Assembly (NCBI RefSeq): GCF_014652095.1
Contig: NZ_BMYD01000003.1
Coordinates: forward strand, 1-64,000
Reading direction: 5' to 3'
Source of the DNA: Cognatilysobacter bugurensis
GTDB lineage: Bacteria > Pseudomonadota > Gammaproteobacteria > Xanthomonadales > Xanthomonadaceae
DNA length: 64,000 nucleotides
The notes beneath the pieces are model-generated. The model did not search any database. It had not been told where the DNA came from and worked only from the letters and a program-made list of their open reading frames with translations. This document shows, piece after piece, positions 42,173 through 53,023 of the stretch. Position 1 is the first letter of the stretch, and every line of letters starts with the position of its first letter. The translations under genes were made by a program, and so were the position numbers.

Positions 42173-43687
42173 TCAGGCCGGCGGCGCTGCGCAGTGACGC
42201 GCGATGAACGCCTCGTGCGTCGGCATCGCCTGCACGCAGTTCGCGATCACGCCGCGGATGTTGTCGAGGTATTCGGCGATCTTCTCTTCCGGATACAGGT
42301 CGACAAGCGCGTGGTAAGCGGCCGGCTGCACTCGCTGGCCGTGCAGCACCTGGATCCAACTCGGCTCAGCGAACAGCTCGTTGCCGTCGCGGAACACGCG
42401 GCCGTTGCCGCGGAACAGCGCGAGGCGCTGCGCGAGCGAGGCAGGAAGCTCCATCGTGCGCACGTAGTCCCAGAACGGCGTGTCGTCGCGCTCGGTCGCG
42501 CAGTAATGGGCGATGAGGAAGTCGCGGATCGCGTCGAACTCGCGGTCCGAGTGCGCGTTGAACTCGTCGATGTCGGCCTGATCGAATCCGGCAGACGGAA
42601 AGAACGCAGTGAGCCGCGCGATCGCGGACTGGATCAGGTGGATGCTCGTCGATTCGAGCGGCTCCATGAATCCGCTCGAAAGACCCACCGCCACCACGTT
42701 CTTGTTCCAGAACTTCTTGCGCTTGCCGGTGACGAAGCGCAGCGTGCGCGGCTCGGCGAGCGCCTCGCCTTCGAGATTGCGCATCAGCGTGGCGGTCGCC
42801 TCGTCCTCGCCGATGAAGCGGCTCGAGAACACGTAGCCGTTGCCGACGCGGTGCTGCAGCGGGATACGCCACTGCCAGCCGGCCTCGCGCGCGGTCGCGC
42901 GCGTGTACGGCGTGATCGGTCCGCCGTGCGTGCACGGCACCGCGACGGCGCGGTCGCACGGCAGCCAGTGCGTCCAGTCGATGTAGCCGGTCTTGAGCGC
43001 CTGTTCGATGAGCAGCCCGCGAAAGCCGGAGCAGTCGATGAACAGCTGGCCGTCGATGCGGCGACCGCCGTCGAGCGTCACCGCCTCGACGAAGCCATCG
43101 CTGCCGCGCAGCGAAACGTCGACGACCTTGCCTTCGATGCGCTCCACGCCACGCGCCTCGGCGTAGCGGCGCAGGAAACGCGCGTAGAGACCGGCGTCGA
43201 AGTGGTACGCGTAGCCGATGTCGGCGAGCGGCGAGTTCGGTCGGTCCGCGACCGGGCGCATGAACTTGTTGTGCCGGCTTGCGGCCGTGTTGATCGAGTA
43301 CGCATCGAGCGGCGCCGCCTTGCCGAGCGCGTGCATCTTCAGCCAGTAGTGATGGAACGACACGAGGCCGAGGTCCTGGCCGATCTTGCCGAAGCCGTGG
43401 ATGTAGCTGTCGCCGAGCCGGCCCCAGTCCACGAACTCGATGCCGAGCTTGAACGAGCCCTGCGTCTCGCGGACGAACTGCGCCTCGTCGAGTTCGAGCG
43501 CCTGGTTGAACAGCTTGATCATCGGAATCGTCGCCTCACCGACGCCGACGGTGCCGATCTCCTCCGATTCCACGAGCCGGATCGAGTACTCCCGGTTCAA
43601 CACCTTCGACAGTGCCGCGGCGGCCATCCAGCCCGCGGTGCCGCCGCCGACGATGACGACCTGCGTGATGCGATCCGACCCTGACAT
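42173..43687 (-). CDS. Tryptophan 7-halogenase homologue (flavin-dependent)
   Basis: A 504-residue FAD-dependent protein. FAD-binding GGGTAGW at 14-20, the halogenase signature WQWRIP at 271-276, Lys80 in SFKLGIEF, equal to the catalytic Lys of PrnA, and Glu345 in EPLESTS, equal to its partner Glu, are all in place, so the active site looks complete. Such homologues are commonly found beside TonB-dependent receptors for carbohydrates in Xanthomonadales and Caulobacterales, where their role is unknown; they need a flavin reductase supplied from elsewhere. The gene is divergent from the pullulanase gene and lies inside the starch locus. Its substrate may not be tryptophan. Confidence 0.88.
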   Translation of the reverse strand: MSGSDRITQVVIVGGGTAGWMAAAALSKVLNREYSIRLVESEEIGTVGVGEATIPMIKLFNQALELDEAQFVRETQGSFKLGIEFVDWGRLGDSYIHGFGKIGQDLGLVSFHHYWLKMHALGKAAPLDAYSINTAASRHNKFMRPVADRPNSPLADIGYAYHFDAGLYARFLRRYAEARGVERIEGKVVDVSLRGSDGFVEAVTLDGGRRIDGQLFIDCSGFRGLLIEQALKTGYIDWTHWLPCDRAVAVPCTHGGPITPYTRATAREAGWQWRIPLQHRVGNGYVFSSRFIGEDEATATLMRNLEGEALAEPRTLRFVTGKRKKFWNKNVVAVGLSSGFMEPLESTSIHLIQSAIARLTAFFPSAGFDQADIDEFNAHSDREFDAIRDFLIAHYCATERDDTPFWDYVRTMELPASLAQRLALFRGNGRVFRDGNELFAEPSWIQVLHGQRVQPAAYHALVDLYPEEKIAEYLDNIRGVIANCVQAMPTHEAFIARHCAAPPA

Positions 43688-43775
43688 GCACTCCCCCTGC
43701 GAATTCGAGTTCGACGCGGCGCATCACGCGCGCGCCCGCGGCCATTCTGGCCCGGCCGCGCACCCGCGATCGCGA

Positions 43776-46490
<2,715 letters not shown>

Positions 46491-46498
46491 GCCTGTCG

Positions 46499-48541
46499 AT
46501 GAAGCCTTCGCGTCCGTTCCGCCTGCCCGTTCTTGCGCTCCTCGCACTCACATTCGCGTACTCCCCGGCCATGGCCGCCACGGTTGCGAGCGTCGAATCG
46601 CCCGACAAGACGCTGCGCGTCGAGCTCGATCTGGACGACGGCCGCATCGGCTACCGCGTGCTGCGCGAAGGCAAGCCGCTGATCAACACCTCCCGCCTGG
46701 GCTTCCTGTTCCAGAACGCCGAGCAGCTGCAGCGCGATCTCGCGTTCACCTCGCAGGCCACGCGCAGTTTCGACGAGACCTGGGAGCAGCCCTGGGGCGA
46801 ACGCCGCCTCACGCGCAACCGCTACAACGAACTGCGCACACGCTTCACCGAGAAGATCAATCTCAAGCGCGACATCGACGTCGTGTTCCGGGTGTTCGAT
46901 GACGGCATCGGCTTCCGCTACGAATTTCCCGACCAGCCGCAGTTCCAGGACGTGCGTATCACCGAGGAGCTGACCGAGTTCGACGTCGCGCGCCCGGCGA
47001 CCGCGTGGTGGATCCCGGCGGGAGAGTGGAACCGCTACGAGTACCTCTACAACACCACGCCGCTCAGCGAAGTCGGCCGCGCGCACACGCCGATGACGAT
47101 CCGCACCGATGACGGCGTCTACGTGTCGTTCCATGAAGCCGCGCTCGTGGACTACGCGGGCATGTGGCTGCAGCGCGTCGAAGGCCGCCGCCTCAAGGCG
47201 CAGCTCTCGCCCGGCAGCGAAGGTTGGAAGGTGCGCCGCACCGCGCCGTTCCACACGCCCTGGCGCACGCTCACGATCAGTAACCGCGCGGGTGGCCTCG
47301 TCGAGTCGAGCCTGATCCTCAACCTCAACGAGCCGAATGCGCTCGGCGACGTGAGCTGGGTCGAGCCGCACAAATACCTCGGCATCTGGTGGTCGCTGCA
47401 CTTGGAGACGCAGAGCTGGGCGAGCGGCGACAAGCACGGCGCGACGACCGCCGAGACCAAGCGCTACATCGACTTCGCCGCCAAGCACGGCTTCCGCGGC
47501 GTGCTCGTCGAAGGCTGGAACCCGGGCTGGGACGGGCAGTGGTTCGCGAACGGCTGGGGCTTCGACTTCACGAAGGCCACGCCGGATTTCGACATCGAAG
47601 AACTCGGCCGCTATGCAAAAGACCGCGGCGTGCACCTAATCGGCCACCACGAGACCGGCTGCGCGGTGAGCCATTACGAGCGGCAGCTCAGCGACGCGTT
47701 CGCCCTGTATGCGCGCAACGGCGTCGACGCGGTCAAGACCGGTTACGTCTGCGACGCGGGCCAGATCGAGCGGCAGGACGTGGCCGACGGTCCCGTGCTG
47801 CGCGAGTGGCACGACGGGCAGTGGATGAGCAACCACCACCTGCGTGTCGTCAAGGAGGCCGCGAAGCACCGCATCGCGATCAACGCGCACGAGCCGATCA
47901 AGGACACCGGCCTGCGCCGCACCTACCCGAACTGGGTCTCGCGCGAAGGCGCACGTGGCATGGAATACAACGCCTGGGGCAACCCCGGCAATCCGCCCGA
48001 GCACGAGACGATGCTCGTGTTCACGCGCCTGCTCGCGGGCCCGATGGACTTCACGCCCGGCGTGGTCAGCCTCAAGGGCCGCAATGGACAGGTGTTCCAC
48101 TCCACGCTCGCCAAGCAACTCGCGCAGTACGTCGTGCTCTACAGCCCGATCCAGATGGCCGCCGACCTGCCCGAGCACTATGAGCAATACCCGGACGCGT
48201 TCCACTTCATCAAGGACGTGCCCGTGGACTGGGAGGACACGCGCGTGATCAACGGCGAGCCGGCCGACTTTGTAACGATCGCCCGTAAGCAGCGCGGCGG
48301 CGACGACTGGTTCGTGGGTGCGGTCACCGACGAGCAGGCGCGCACGCTGAGCCTGCCGCTCGACTTCCTCGACGCCGGCCGCCGCTACGAGGCGCAGATC
48401 TACCGCGACGGCGAGGGCGCAGACTGGAAGACGAACCCGCACGCGTTTACCGTCGAGAAAAAGCAGGTGCGCCGCGGCGATACGCTGTCGCTGTGGCTCG
48501 CGCCCGGCGGCGGGCAGGCAATCCGCTTCCGCGCGCTGTGA
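46499..48541 (+). CDS. GH97 alpha-glucosidase/alpha-galactosidase family enzyme
   Basis: A 680-residue exported enzyme. Signal peptide MKPSRPFRLPVLALLALTFA to about residue 26 (PAMA). N-terminal beta-sandwich (SPDKTLRVELDLDDGRIGYRV, WWIPAGEWNRYEYLYNTTPL), then the barrel with YLGIWWSLHLETQSW, VEGWNPGWDGQW and INAHEPIKDTGLRRTYPNWVSREGARGMEYNAW (all in part). This is the SusB-like GH97 family, calcium-dependent and active on maltooligosaccharides. The region aligned with the nucleophile of retaining members reads VKTGYV, with Gly instead of Asp, which fits the inverting, alpha-glucosidase type. It lies 8 bases after the pullulanase stop; a GTG at 46487 is an alternative start. Confidence 0.92.
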   Translation: MKPSRPFRLPVLALLALTFAYSPAMAATVASVESPDKTLRVELDLDDGRIGYRVLREGKPLINTSRLGFLFQNAEQLQRDLAFTSQATRSFDETWEQPWGERRLTRNRYNELRTRFTEKINLKRDIDVVFRVFDDGIGFRYEFPDQPQFQDVRITEELTEFDVARPATAWWIPAGEWNRYEYLYNTTPLSEVGRAHTPMTIRTDDGVYVSFHEAALVDYAGMWLQRVEGRRLKAQLSPGSEGWKVRRTAPFHTPWRTLTISNRAGGLVESSLILNLNEPNALGDVSWVEPHKYLGIWWSLHLETQSWASGDKHGATTAETKRYIDFAAKHGFRGVLVEGWNPGWDGQWFANGWGFDFTKATPDFDIEELGRYAKDRGVHLIGHHETGCAVSHYERQLSDAFALYARNGVDAVKTGYVCDAGQIERQDVADGPVLREWHDGQWMSNHHLRVVKEAAKHRIAINAHEPIKDTGLRRTYPNWVSREGARGMEYNAWGNPGNPPEHETMLVFTRLLAGPMDFTPGVVSLKGRNGQVFHSTLAKQLAQYVVLYSPIQMAADLPEHYEQYPDAFHFIKDVPVDWEDTRVINGEPADFVTIARKQRGGDDWFVGAVTDEQARTLSLPLDFLDAGRRYEAQIYRDGEGADWKTNPHAFTVEKKQVRRGDTLSLWLAPGGGQAIRFRAL

Positions 48542-48628
48542 CGCAGGGTGCCGGCATGCATGATCGACGGCCGGCCCCACGCCCCGCGTGCGCGGTCATG
48601 CTCGCTCGCACGCCTCACTGAGCCGCCT

Positions 48629-49339
48629 GTGTTCAACCCCCGCCCGCGCATCGAAGCGTTCGCGATCACCCCGACGTTCACCGGCTGGGTGGTCGACGAC
48701 GCGCTGCTCGAACCCGAGCGCCTCGTCGAGTTCGCAGCTGCGCAGCGCGCGCAGTTCGTGGATGCGCCGCACAACGCCTATCCGGGCCCGGAACTGCGCC
48801 TGCCCGAGTCCGTCGTGCAGTCACTCGAGCGCTGGTTCTCGCTGCACCTGCGCGACCGCCTCGGGCTGCGCCGCGTGCAGCGCGCGACCGCGCGGCTGTC
48901 GCTGACCACCTATCCGCCGCACACGCTGCAGCCGCGGCAATCGATCTGCCACGTCGACCGCCTCGAAACCCAACCCGGCCAGCGCATCGTCGCCTCAGTG
49001 CTCTACCTGTTCGACGACCCTGCGCTCGGCGGCACGAGCTTCTACATGCCGCGCCGGCCGATCGAGGAGATCGCCGCGCTGATGCGCGATTCGGCGTCGA
49101 TGTCCGCGGCGCAGTTCGAAGCGAGCCACGGCATCGCGCCGGGCTACATGGTCGAGTCGAATGCCTGGTTCCAGCGCGTTGCCACCGTGCCCGCGCGGTT
49201 CAACCGGCTTATTGCCTACAGCGGCACGATCTTCCACAGCGGCGATATCCGCCGGCCGGATCTGCTGCGCGACGACCCGCGCACGGGTCGTCTGTCGCTC
49301 AACGGCTTTTTCGTGGGCTCCAGTCCGCTCACGGCCTGA
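48629..49339 (+). CDS. DUF6445-like protein with Fe(II)/2-oxoglutarate-dioxygenase-type motifs
   Basis: A protein of about 236 residues without signal peptide. It shows the pattern of a jelly-roll oxygenase: His108-x-Asp110 in ICHVDRLE, a distal His203 in GTIFHSGDI and Arg221 in TGRLSLNGFF, with VASVLYLFDDPALGGTSFY forming the core strands. The opening matches DUF6445 family proteins, which are found near halogenase homologues and TonB receptors. The iron and cosubstrate use is inferred from motif order. The start is uncertain; GTG at 48629 or ATG at 48548/48560. It follows the GH97 gene in the same direction. Confidence 0.68.
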   Translation: MFNPRPRIEAFAITPTFTGWVVDDALLEPERLVEFAAAQRAQFVDAPHNAYPGPELRLPESVVQSLERWFSLHLRDRLGLRRVQRATARLSLTTYPPHTLQPRQSICHVDRLETQPGQRIVASVLYLFDDPALGGTSFYMPRRPIEEIAALMRDSASMSAAQFEASHGIAPGYMVESNAWFQRVATVPARFNRLIAYSGTIFHSGDIRRPDLLRDDPRTGRLSLNGFFVGSSPLTA

Positions 49340-49354
49340 GGACGCGGGCCGGAC

Positions 49355-49370
49355 CGCTCGCGCGCGAGCG
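49355..49370. terminator. Palindrome after the DUF6445-like gene
   Basis: CGCTCGCGCGCGAGCG is a perfect 16-bp palindrome 15 bases after the stop. It could form a stem but lacks loop space and T-run. Confidence 0.25.
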
Positions 49371-49471
49371 CCGTCATCCACTGCGGTGTGTGATTCGGCA
49401 GCGCGAACCATCGGCCGCAGCGGGGCCGCACGTGGCGCCGCCAACGATCTATCCGCCGCATGCGCCGCCCG

Positions 49472-50026
49472 CTAAGGCGCGGAGAGCGGCGGTCGGTTCG
49501 CGCTTGGCCCCGAGGTGCACGCGGCCTCGCCCAGCGCGAGGGCCGCATCGTCGACCTCGCACTCGCCCGCGTTTGCCGAGTAACGCTGCAGCAGCGGGGC
49601 CAGCGCCTCCATCAACGCGATGTTCTCGTCGCTGATGCGAAGCGGCCGGTAATCGAAGTGGCAAACAGTGCCGAACATGCGGCCCGCATCGTCGAGCAGC
49701 GGCACGCCGCAGTACGCGCGGATCTGGTCGCGCTTGGGATGGTCGGCGACGCGGTCGTCGGTGTCGGCGTCATCGACGCGAAATGTCGCGCGCCGGTCGC
49801 GCACGAACACGCAGTACGACGCGCGCACCGGCATCGCCTCGACCGCTTCGCGCTCGGGCTGCTCCCGGTCGAAGAACCACACATTGCGCAGCACGTCGTC
49901 GTCGAACCGGTAGAGGGCCGTAAACCGGTGCCCGGTGCGCGCATTGAGCACCGCGAGTGCGCCACGCACGTCACCGGTCTGGATCAGGGCCTGCAGACGC
50001 TGCAACGCGTCGTCGAAATCGGTCAT
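49472..50026 (-). CDS. GAF-domain protein
   Basis: A 184-residue cytoplasmic protein made mostly of one GAF domain (residues about 20-155): ALAVLNARTGHRFTALYRFDDDVLRNVWFFDRE, SYCVFVRDRRATFRVDDA, IRAYCGVPLLDDAGRMFGTVCHFDYRP (each in part). The Cys at YCGVPL is common in GAF proteins of signalling type. No output domain is attached, so it is a lone sensor or ligand-binding protein. It lies at the end of the minus-strand unit headed by the large amylase gene, 84 bases after it. Confidence 0.78.
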   Translation of the reverse strand: MTDFDDALQRLQALIQTGDVRGALAVLNARTGHRFTALYRFDDDVLRNVWFFDREQPEREAVEAMPVRASYCVFVRDRRATFRVDDADTDDRVADHPKRDQIRAYCGVPLLDDAGRMFGTVCHFDYRPLRISDENIALMEALAPLLQRYSANAGECEVDDAALALGEAACTSGPSANRPPLSAP

Positions 50027-50110
50027 CGTCGGCTCCTGTCGGCTGCTGCCCCGCAGCCGGCGTCGATGCCAGCATGGCCCCGCGGGTGCGAGGCACCCGT
50101 CAAGCCGCAT

Positions 50111-52771
50111 TCAGGAACCGGGCGCGAGCGTCACCGTGGCGCTGTCCATGATCTTCGGCGCGTCGGCCGCCGCGCCGCCGAACGCGGCTGCACCGGCCTC
50201 GGGCGCCAGCGGCCTGTAGCCGCCGTCGTAGTCCCATGTGGTGATGTGCACGCGCGCACCGTCGAGCATGTGCGCGTCGCCGAGCGATCGCGCCGGAAAC
50301 GTGAAGGTCAGCGTGCGCGCGTCCGCGCCGACGGCCAGATCGGCCACCGGGGTCAGCGCCGCGCCCTCGTGCGTGGGAGATGCCCCGTCGTGCGCAAACA
50401 GCGCGTTCGACCAGCCGTGCGCCCGCCAACGCCGGTGCCAGCGCATCCCGTCCGGCAGTGATGCGTTCTGCAGCGGCATCGTCGTGCTGCCGCCGTTCTG
50501 GCCGGGCAGCTCGACGAAGCCGGTGAGCACGACATGGTCGAAGCCGTTCGCGGGGTTCCAGGCGCGGCTCAGGGCACGCATGGTGACTTCGACACGCAAT
50601 GCGCCGTTCGCGGTCCACGCGCGCACGCGCTCGACGTCGGCCGGGCGCACGTCGCGCCAGCCGGCGTCGTTCGGGTACAGGTAGCGACCGGTCCGGCCGC
50701 GGTCGTCGTCGCGCGGGTCGGCGCGGTCGGCTGCGAGCCGCCACGCGGGCTCGACGCGGAACGTCTGTGCGCTCGACACGAGGCCGCGGGCGGGATCGAA
50801 CGCGACGACGCGGTGCTCGAGCGCCGGATCGACGAAATCCCCCGTGCGCACGCGCGCCTGCCAGCGGCCGTCGGCCTCGACGGGCACCGTCTGCGCACGA
50901 TCAAGCCGCCCGTCGACAACTACTTGCACCGCGCGCATGCCCGGCGCTGCGCCGCGCACCTCGAAGTCCGCGCGCACCGTCGCGTCCTTGAGCGGGTCGA
51001 TCGTGGGGCCGGCGGGCATCGCGGCCGCCGCCGCGCGCGCGTCCGACACGCGCCACACCGAGCCACTGCGCGGCGGCAGCACGCGCGTGAGCGTGCCGTC
51101 GGCCGCGACGACCGCGCGCTCGTCCGCGCCGTCGATTGCGAACACGCCTTCGAGCACGGTGCCGGGCGGCAGGCGCGTGTCGAGGCGGTCCAGCAGCACC
51201 GGCACGTCGGCGCTATTGAGCACGATCAGCGCGGTCGAGGCGGTGCGCTCGCCCGGCGCTGCGCGGACGTCGCGCGTCGGGTCGTAATCGAGCCGCCACG
51301 CGATCGCGCCGGCGTCCGCGCCGTTCGACGCAAGCACGGTCGGCGTGCCGCGCGAGAACACCGGGTAGCCGCGGCGCAGCGCGATCGCATCGCGCAGGTA
51401 GCGATACAGCGGCGCCTGCGTGTCGAAGCGATCGCGGCCGCCGCTGCGGTAGCCGCCGGCGAACATCGCGGCACGCTGGTCAGTAAACCCCTGCTCGGTG
51501 CCGTAATAGATCACCGGGATGCCGGGCAAGGTCAGCGTCGCGAGCAGCGCCTGCTTGAGCGCGGGCTCGGTGCCGCCGGCGAGGAATCGGTCGACGTCAT
51601 GGTTGTCGACGAAGTTCGGCATCCGCCACGGATCCGCGTGCACGCGCATCGTTGATTCAATGCGGTGCGCCAGCTGCGCGGTGGGGCGCCCGCGGGCGAA
51701 CACGTCACCGAGGCTGCCGTACAGCGGGAAATTGATCATCGACGGCAAACCGCCGGGCGTGCGCATGTACGCGTCGAGCTTGCGCGCCTGCGCCTCGTCG
51801 AACGGTTTGTCCGTGCCGAAGCCTTCGCCGAACGAAAGAAAATCCGCGCGCCCGGTCTCGGCGGCGACACGCGCGACGCCCGGCGCCTGCGCGTCGTCCG
51901 CGTGCAGGAAGTCGGGAAAGAACGCCGCCGGCACGTGTAACGCGGTGTCCACGCGGAACGCATCGACCCCGGCCTCGCGGATCCAAAAGCCGTACACGTC
52001 GCGCAGCGCGGCCCGCACCGCCGGGTTCTCGGTGTTCAGGTCATCGAGCCCGGCAAGTTGCCAATCGAGTTCCTGCGTGCGGTCCGCGTAGTCACGGATG
52101 TCCGGCGTCCAGTGGTACACGTCCGCGGCGCGGTGCGCGGGGTTGCGCACGTCATTGAGCGCGAACGGCGCGCGCGCGGGCGCCGTGCGCCCGTCGGCCG
52201 CCGGATGCACGACGAAATGCCGAGCTGGTTCGCGCGAATTCCAGTCGCCGACATACCCGGTGTAATTCGCCACGTGGTTGACCACGACGTCCTGCACGAG
52301 GTGCATGCCGCGCGCGTGCAGCGCCTTCGAGAGCGCGCGGTAGTCGGCCAGCATGCCGAAGTGCGGGTCGATGCGCTTGAAGTCGTGCGCCCAATAGCCG
52401 TGGTAACCGCCGTAGCGCGTCGCGGTGTTCCACCACTGGTGCTCCACCGGCGGCGTGATCCACAGCGCGCTCGCACCGAGGCCTTTGATGTAATCGAGGC
52501 GTCGAGTCAGGCCCGCGAGATCGCCGCCGCTGTAGCGCGCGCCGTCGCGCGGATCGAATTCGCCGGCGCCCTGGTCGTTGTTCGACGCGTCGCCATCGTC
52601 AAAGCGATCGATCATCGCGAAATAGATCACTGCGTCGCGCCAATCTGGCGACGGCACGTGCAGTGCACCGGCCGCCACTGCAACCGGCGCGGCGACCGCG
52701 AGCGCCGCGGATAACACGAGACGCTGCACAGACAGTGCCCGCCGCGCGCGCTGCAAAACCGAACTCGGCAT
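50111..52771 (-). CDS. Large secreted GH13 alpha-amylase with glucodextranase-type C-terminal module
   Basis: An 886-residue exported enzyme. Signal peptide (LVLSAALAVAAPVAVAA, cut near residue 34), then the GH13 barrel: VIYFAMIDRFDDGDASNND, GGDLAGLTRRLDYIKGLG and VVVNHVANYTG (in part). Catalytic residues Asp275 (AFRVDTALH), Glu316 (SFGEGFGT) and Asp392 (VDNHDVDRF). From about residue 690 the protein continues with GRYLYPNDAGWRDVRPADVE and ends with HITTWDYDGGYRPLAPEAGA, the pattern of the C-terminal binding domain of glucodextranases and some pullulanases, so it probably also binds glucan or the cell surface. It is divergent from the TonB receptor gene with an operator between. Confidence 0.9.
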   Translation of the reverse strand: MPSSVLQRARRALSVQRLVLSAALAVAAPVAVAAGALHVPSPDWRDAVIYFAMIDRFDDGDASNNDQGAGEFDPRDGARYSGGDLAGLTRRLDYIKGLGASALWITPPVEHQWWNTATRYGGYHGYWAHDFKRIDPHFGMLADYRALSKALHARGMHLVQDVVVNHVANYTGYVGDWNSREPARHFVVHPAADGRTAPARAPFALNDVRNPAHRAADVYHWTPDIRDYADRTQELDWQLAGLDDLNTENPAVRAALRDVYGFWIREAGVDAFRVDTALHVPAAFFPDFLHADDAQAPGVARVAAETGRADFLSFGEGFGTDKPFDEAQARKLDAYMRTPGGLPSMINFPLYGSLGDVFARGRPTAQLAHRIESTMRVHADPWRMPNFVDNHDVDRFLAGGTEPALKQALLATLTLPGIPVIYYGTEQGFTDQRAAMFAGGYRSGGRDRFDTQAPLYRYLRDAIALRRGYPVFSRGTPTVLASNGADAGAIAWRLDYDPTRDVRAAPGERTASTALIVLNSADVPVLLDRLDTRLPPGTVLEGVFAIDGADERAVVAADGTLTRVLPPRSGSVWRVSDARAAAAAMPAGPTIDPLKDATVRADFEVRGAAPGMRAVQVVVDGRLDRAQTVPVEADGRWQARVRTGDFVDPALEHRVVAFDPARGLVSSAQTFRVEPAWRLAADRADPRDDDRGRTGRYLYPNDAGWRDVRPADVERVRAWTANGALRVEVTMRALSRAWNPANGFDHVVLTGFVELPGQNGGSTTMPLQNASLPDGMRWHRRWRAHGWSNALFAHDGASPTHEGAALTPVADLAVGADARTLTFTFPARSLGDAHMLDGARVHITTWDYDGGYRPLAPEAGAAAFGGAAADAPKIMDSATVTLAPGS

Positions 52772-52874
52772 GGACGTTCCTCGGTGAGGCGAGTGGGCAA
52801 TGCGCAGGCGCAACTCCGCAGAAACTATTCCACGCGTGTGAGCATTGCGGCAGTGCACAACGCCCTTGATTGCA

Positions 52875-52888
52875 TGAATACGTTTGCA
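52875..52888. promoter_or_regulatory. LacI-type operator between amylase and TonB-receptor genes
   Basis: TGAATACGTTTGCA, with half-sites TGAATACG and TGCAAACG and central CG. It lies between divergent starts at 52771 and 53024. Reversed it reads TGCAAACGTATTCA, one base different from the site at 40428. Confidence 0.7.
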
Positions 52889-53023
52889 GCGGAACTTGCA
52901 TCGCGTAACTGAGGATTAACATCAATCCGCCCTCGCGGTGCGTGCTTTGCACCGGGCTGTCGCCCCGATTCCGTGGCCGCGCCGCACGGCCGGTCCATCA
53001 AACTTTGCAGTGGGAGTAGCACC

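Noticed and set aside
42173-43687. A halogenated-antibiotic biosynthesis cluster
   Set aside because: Apart from the halogenase homologue and a possible oxygenase, all neighbours are glucan-use genes; there is no NRPS, PKS or tryptophan-pathway gene.
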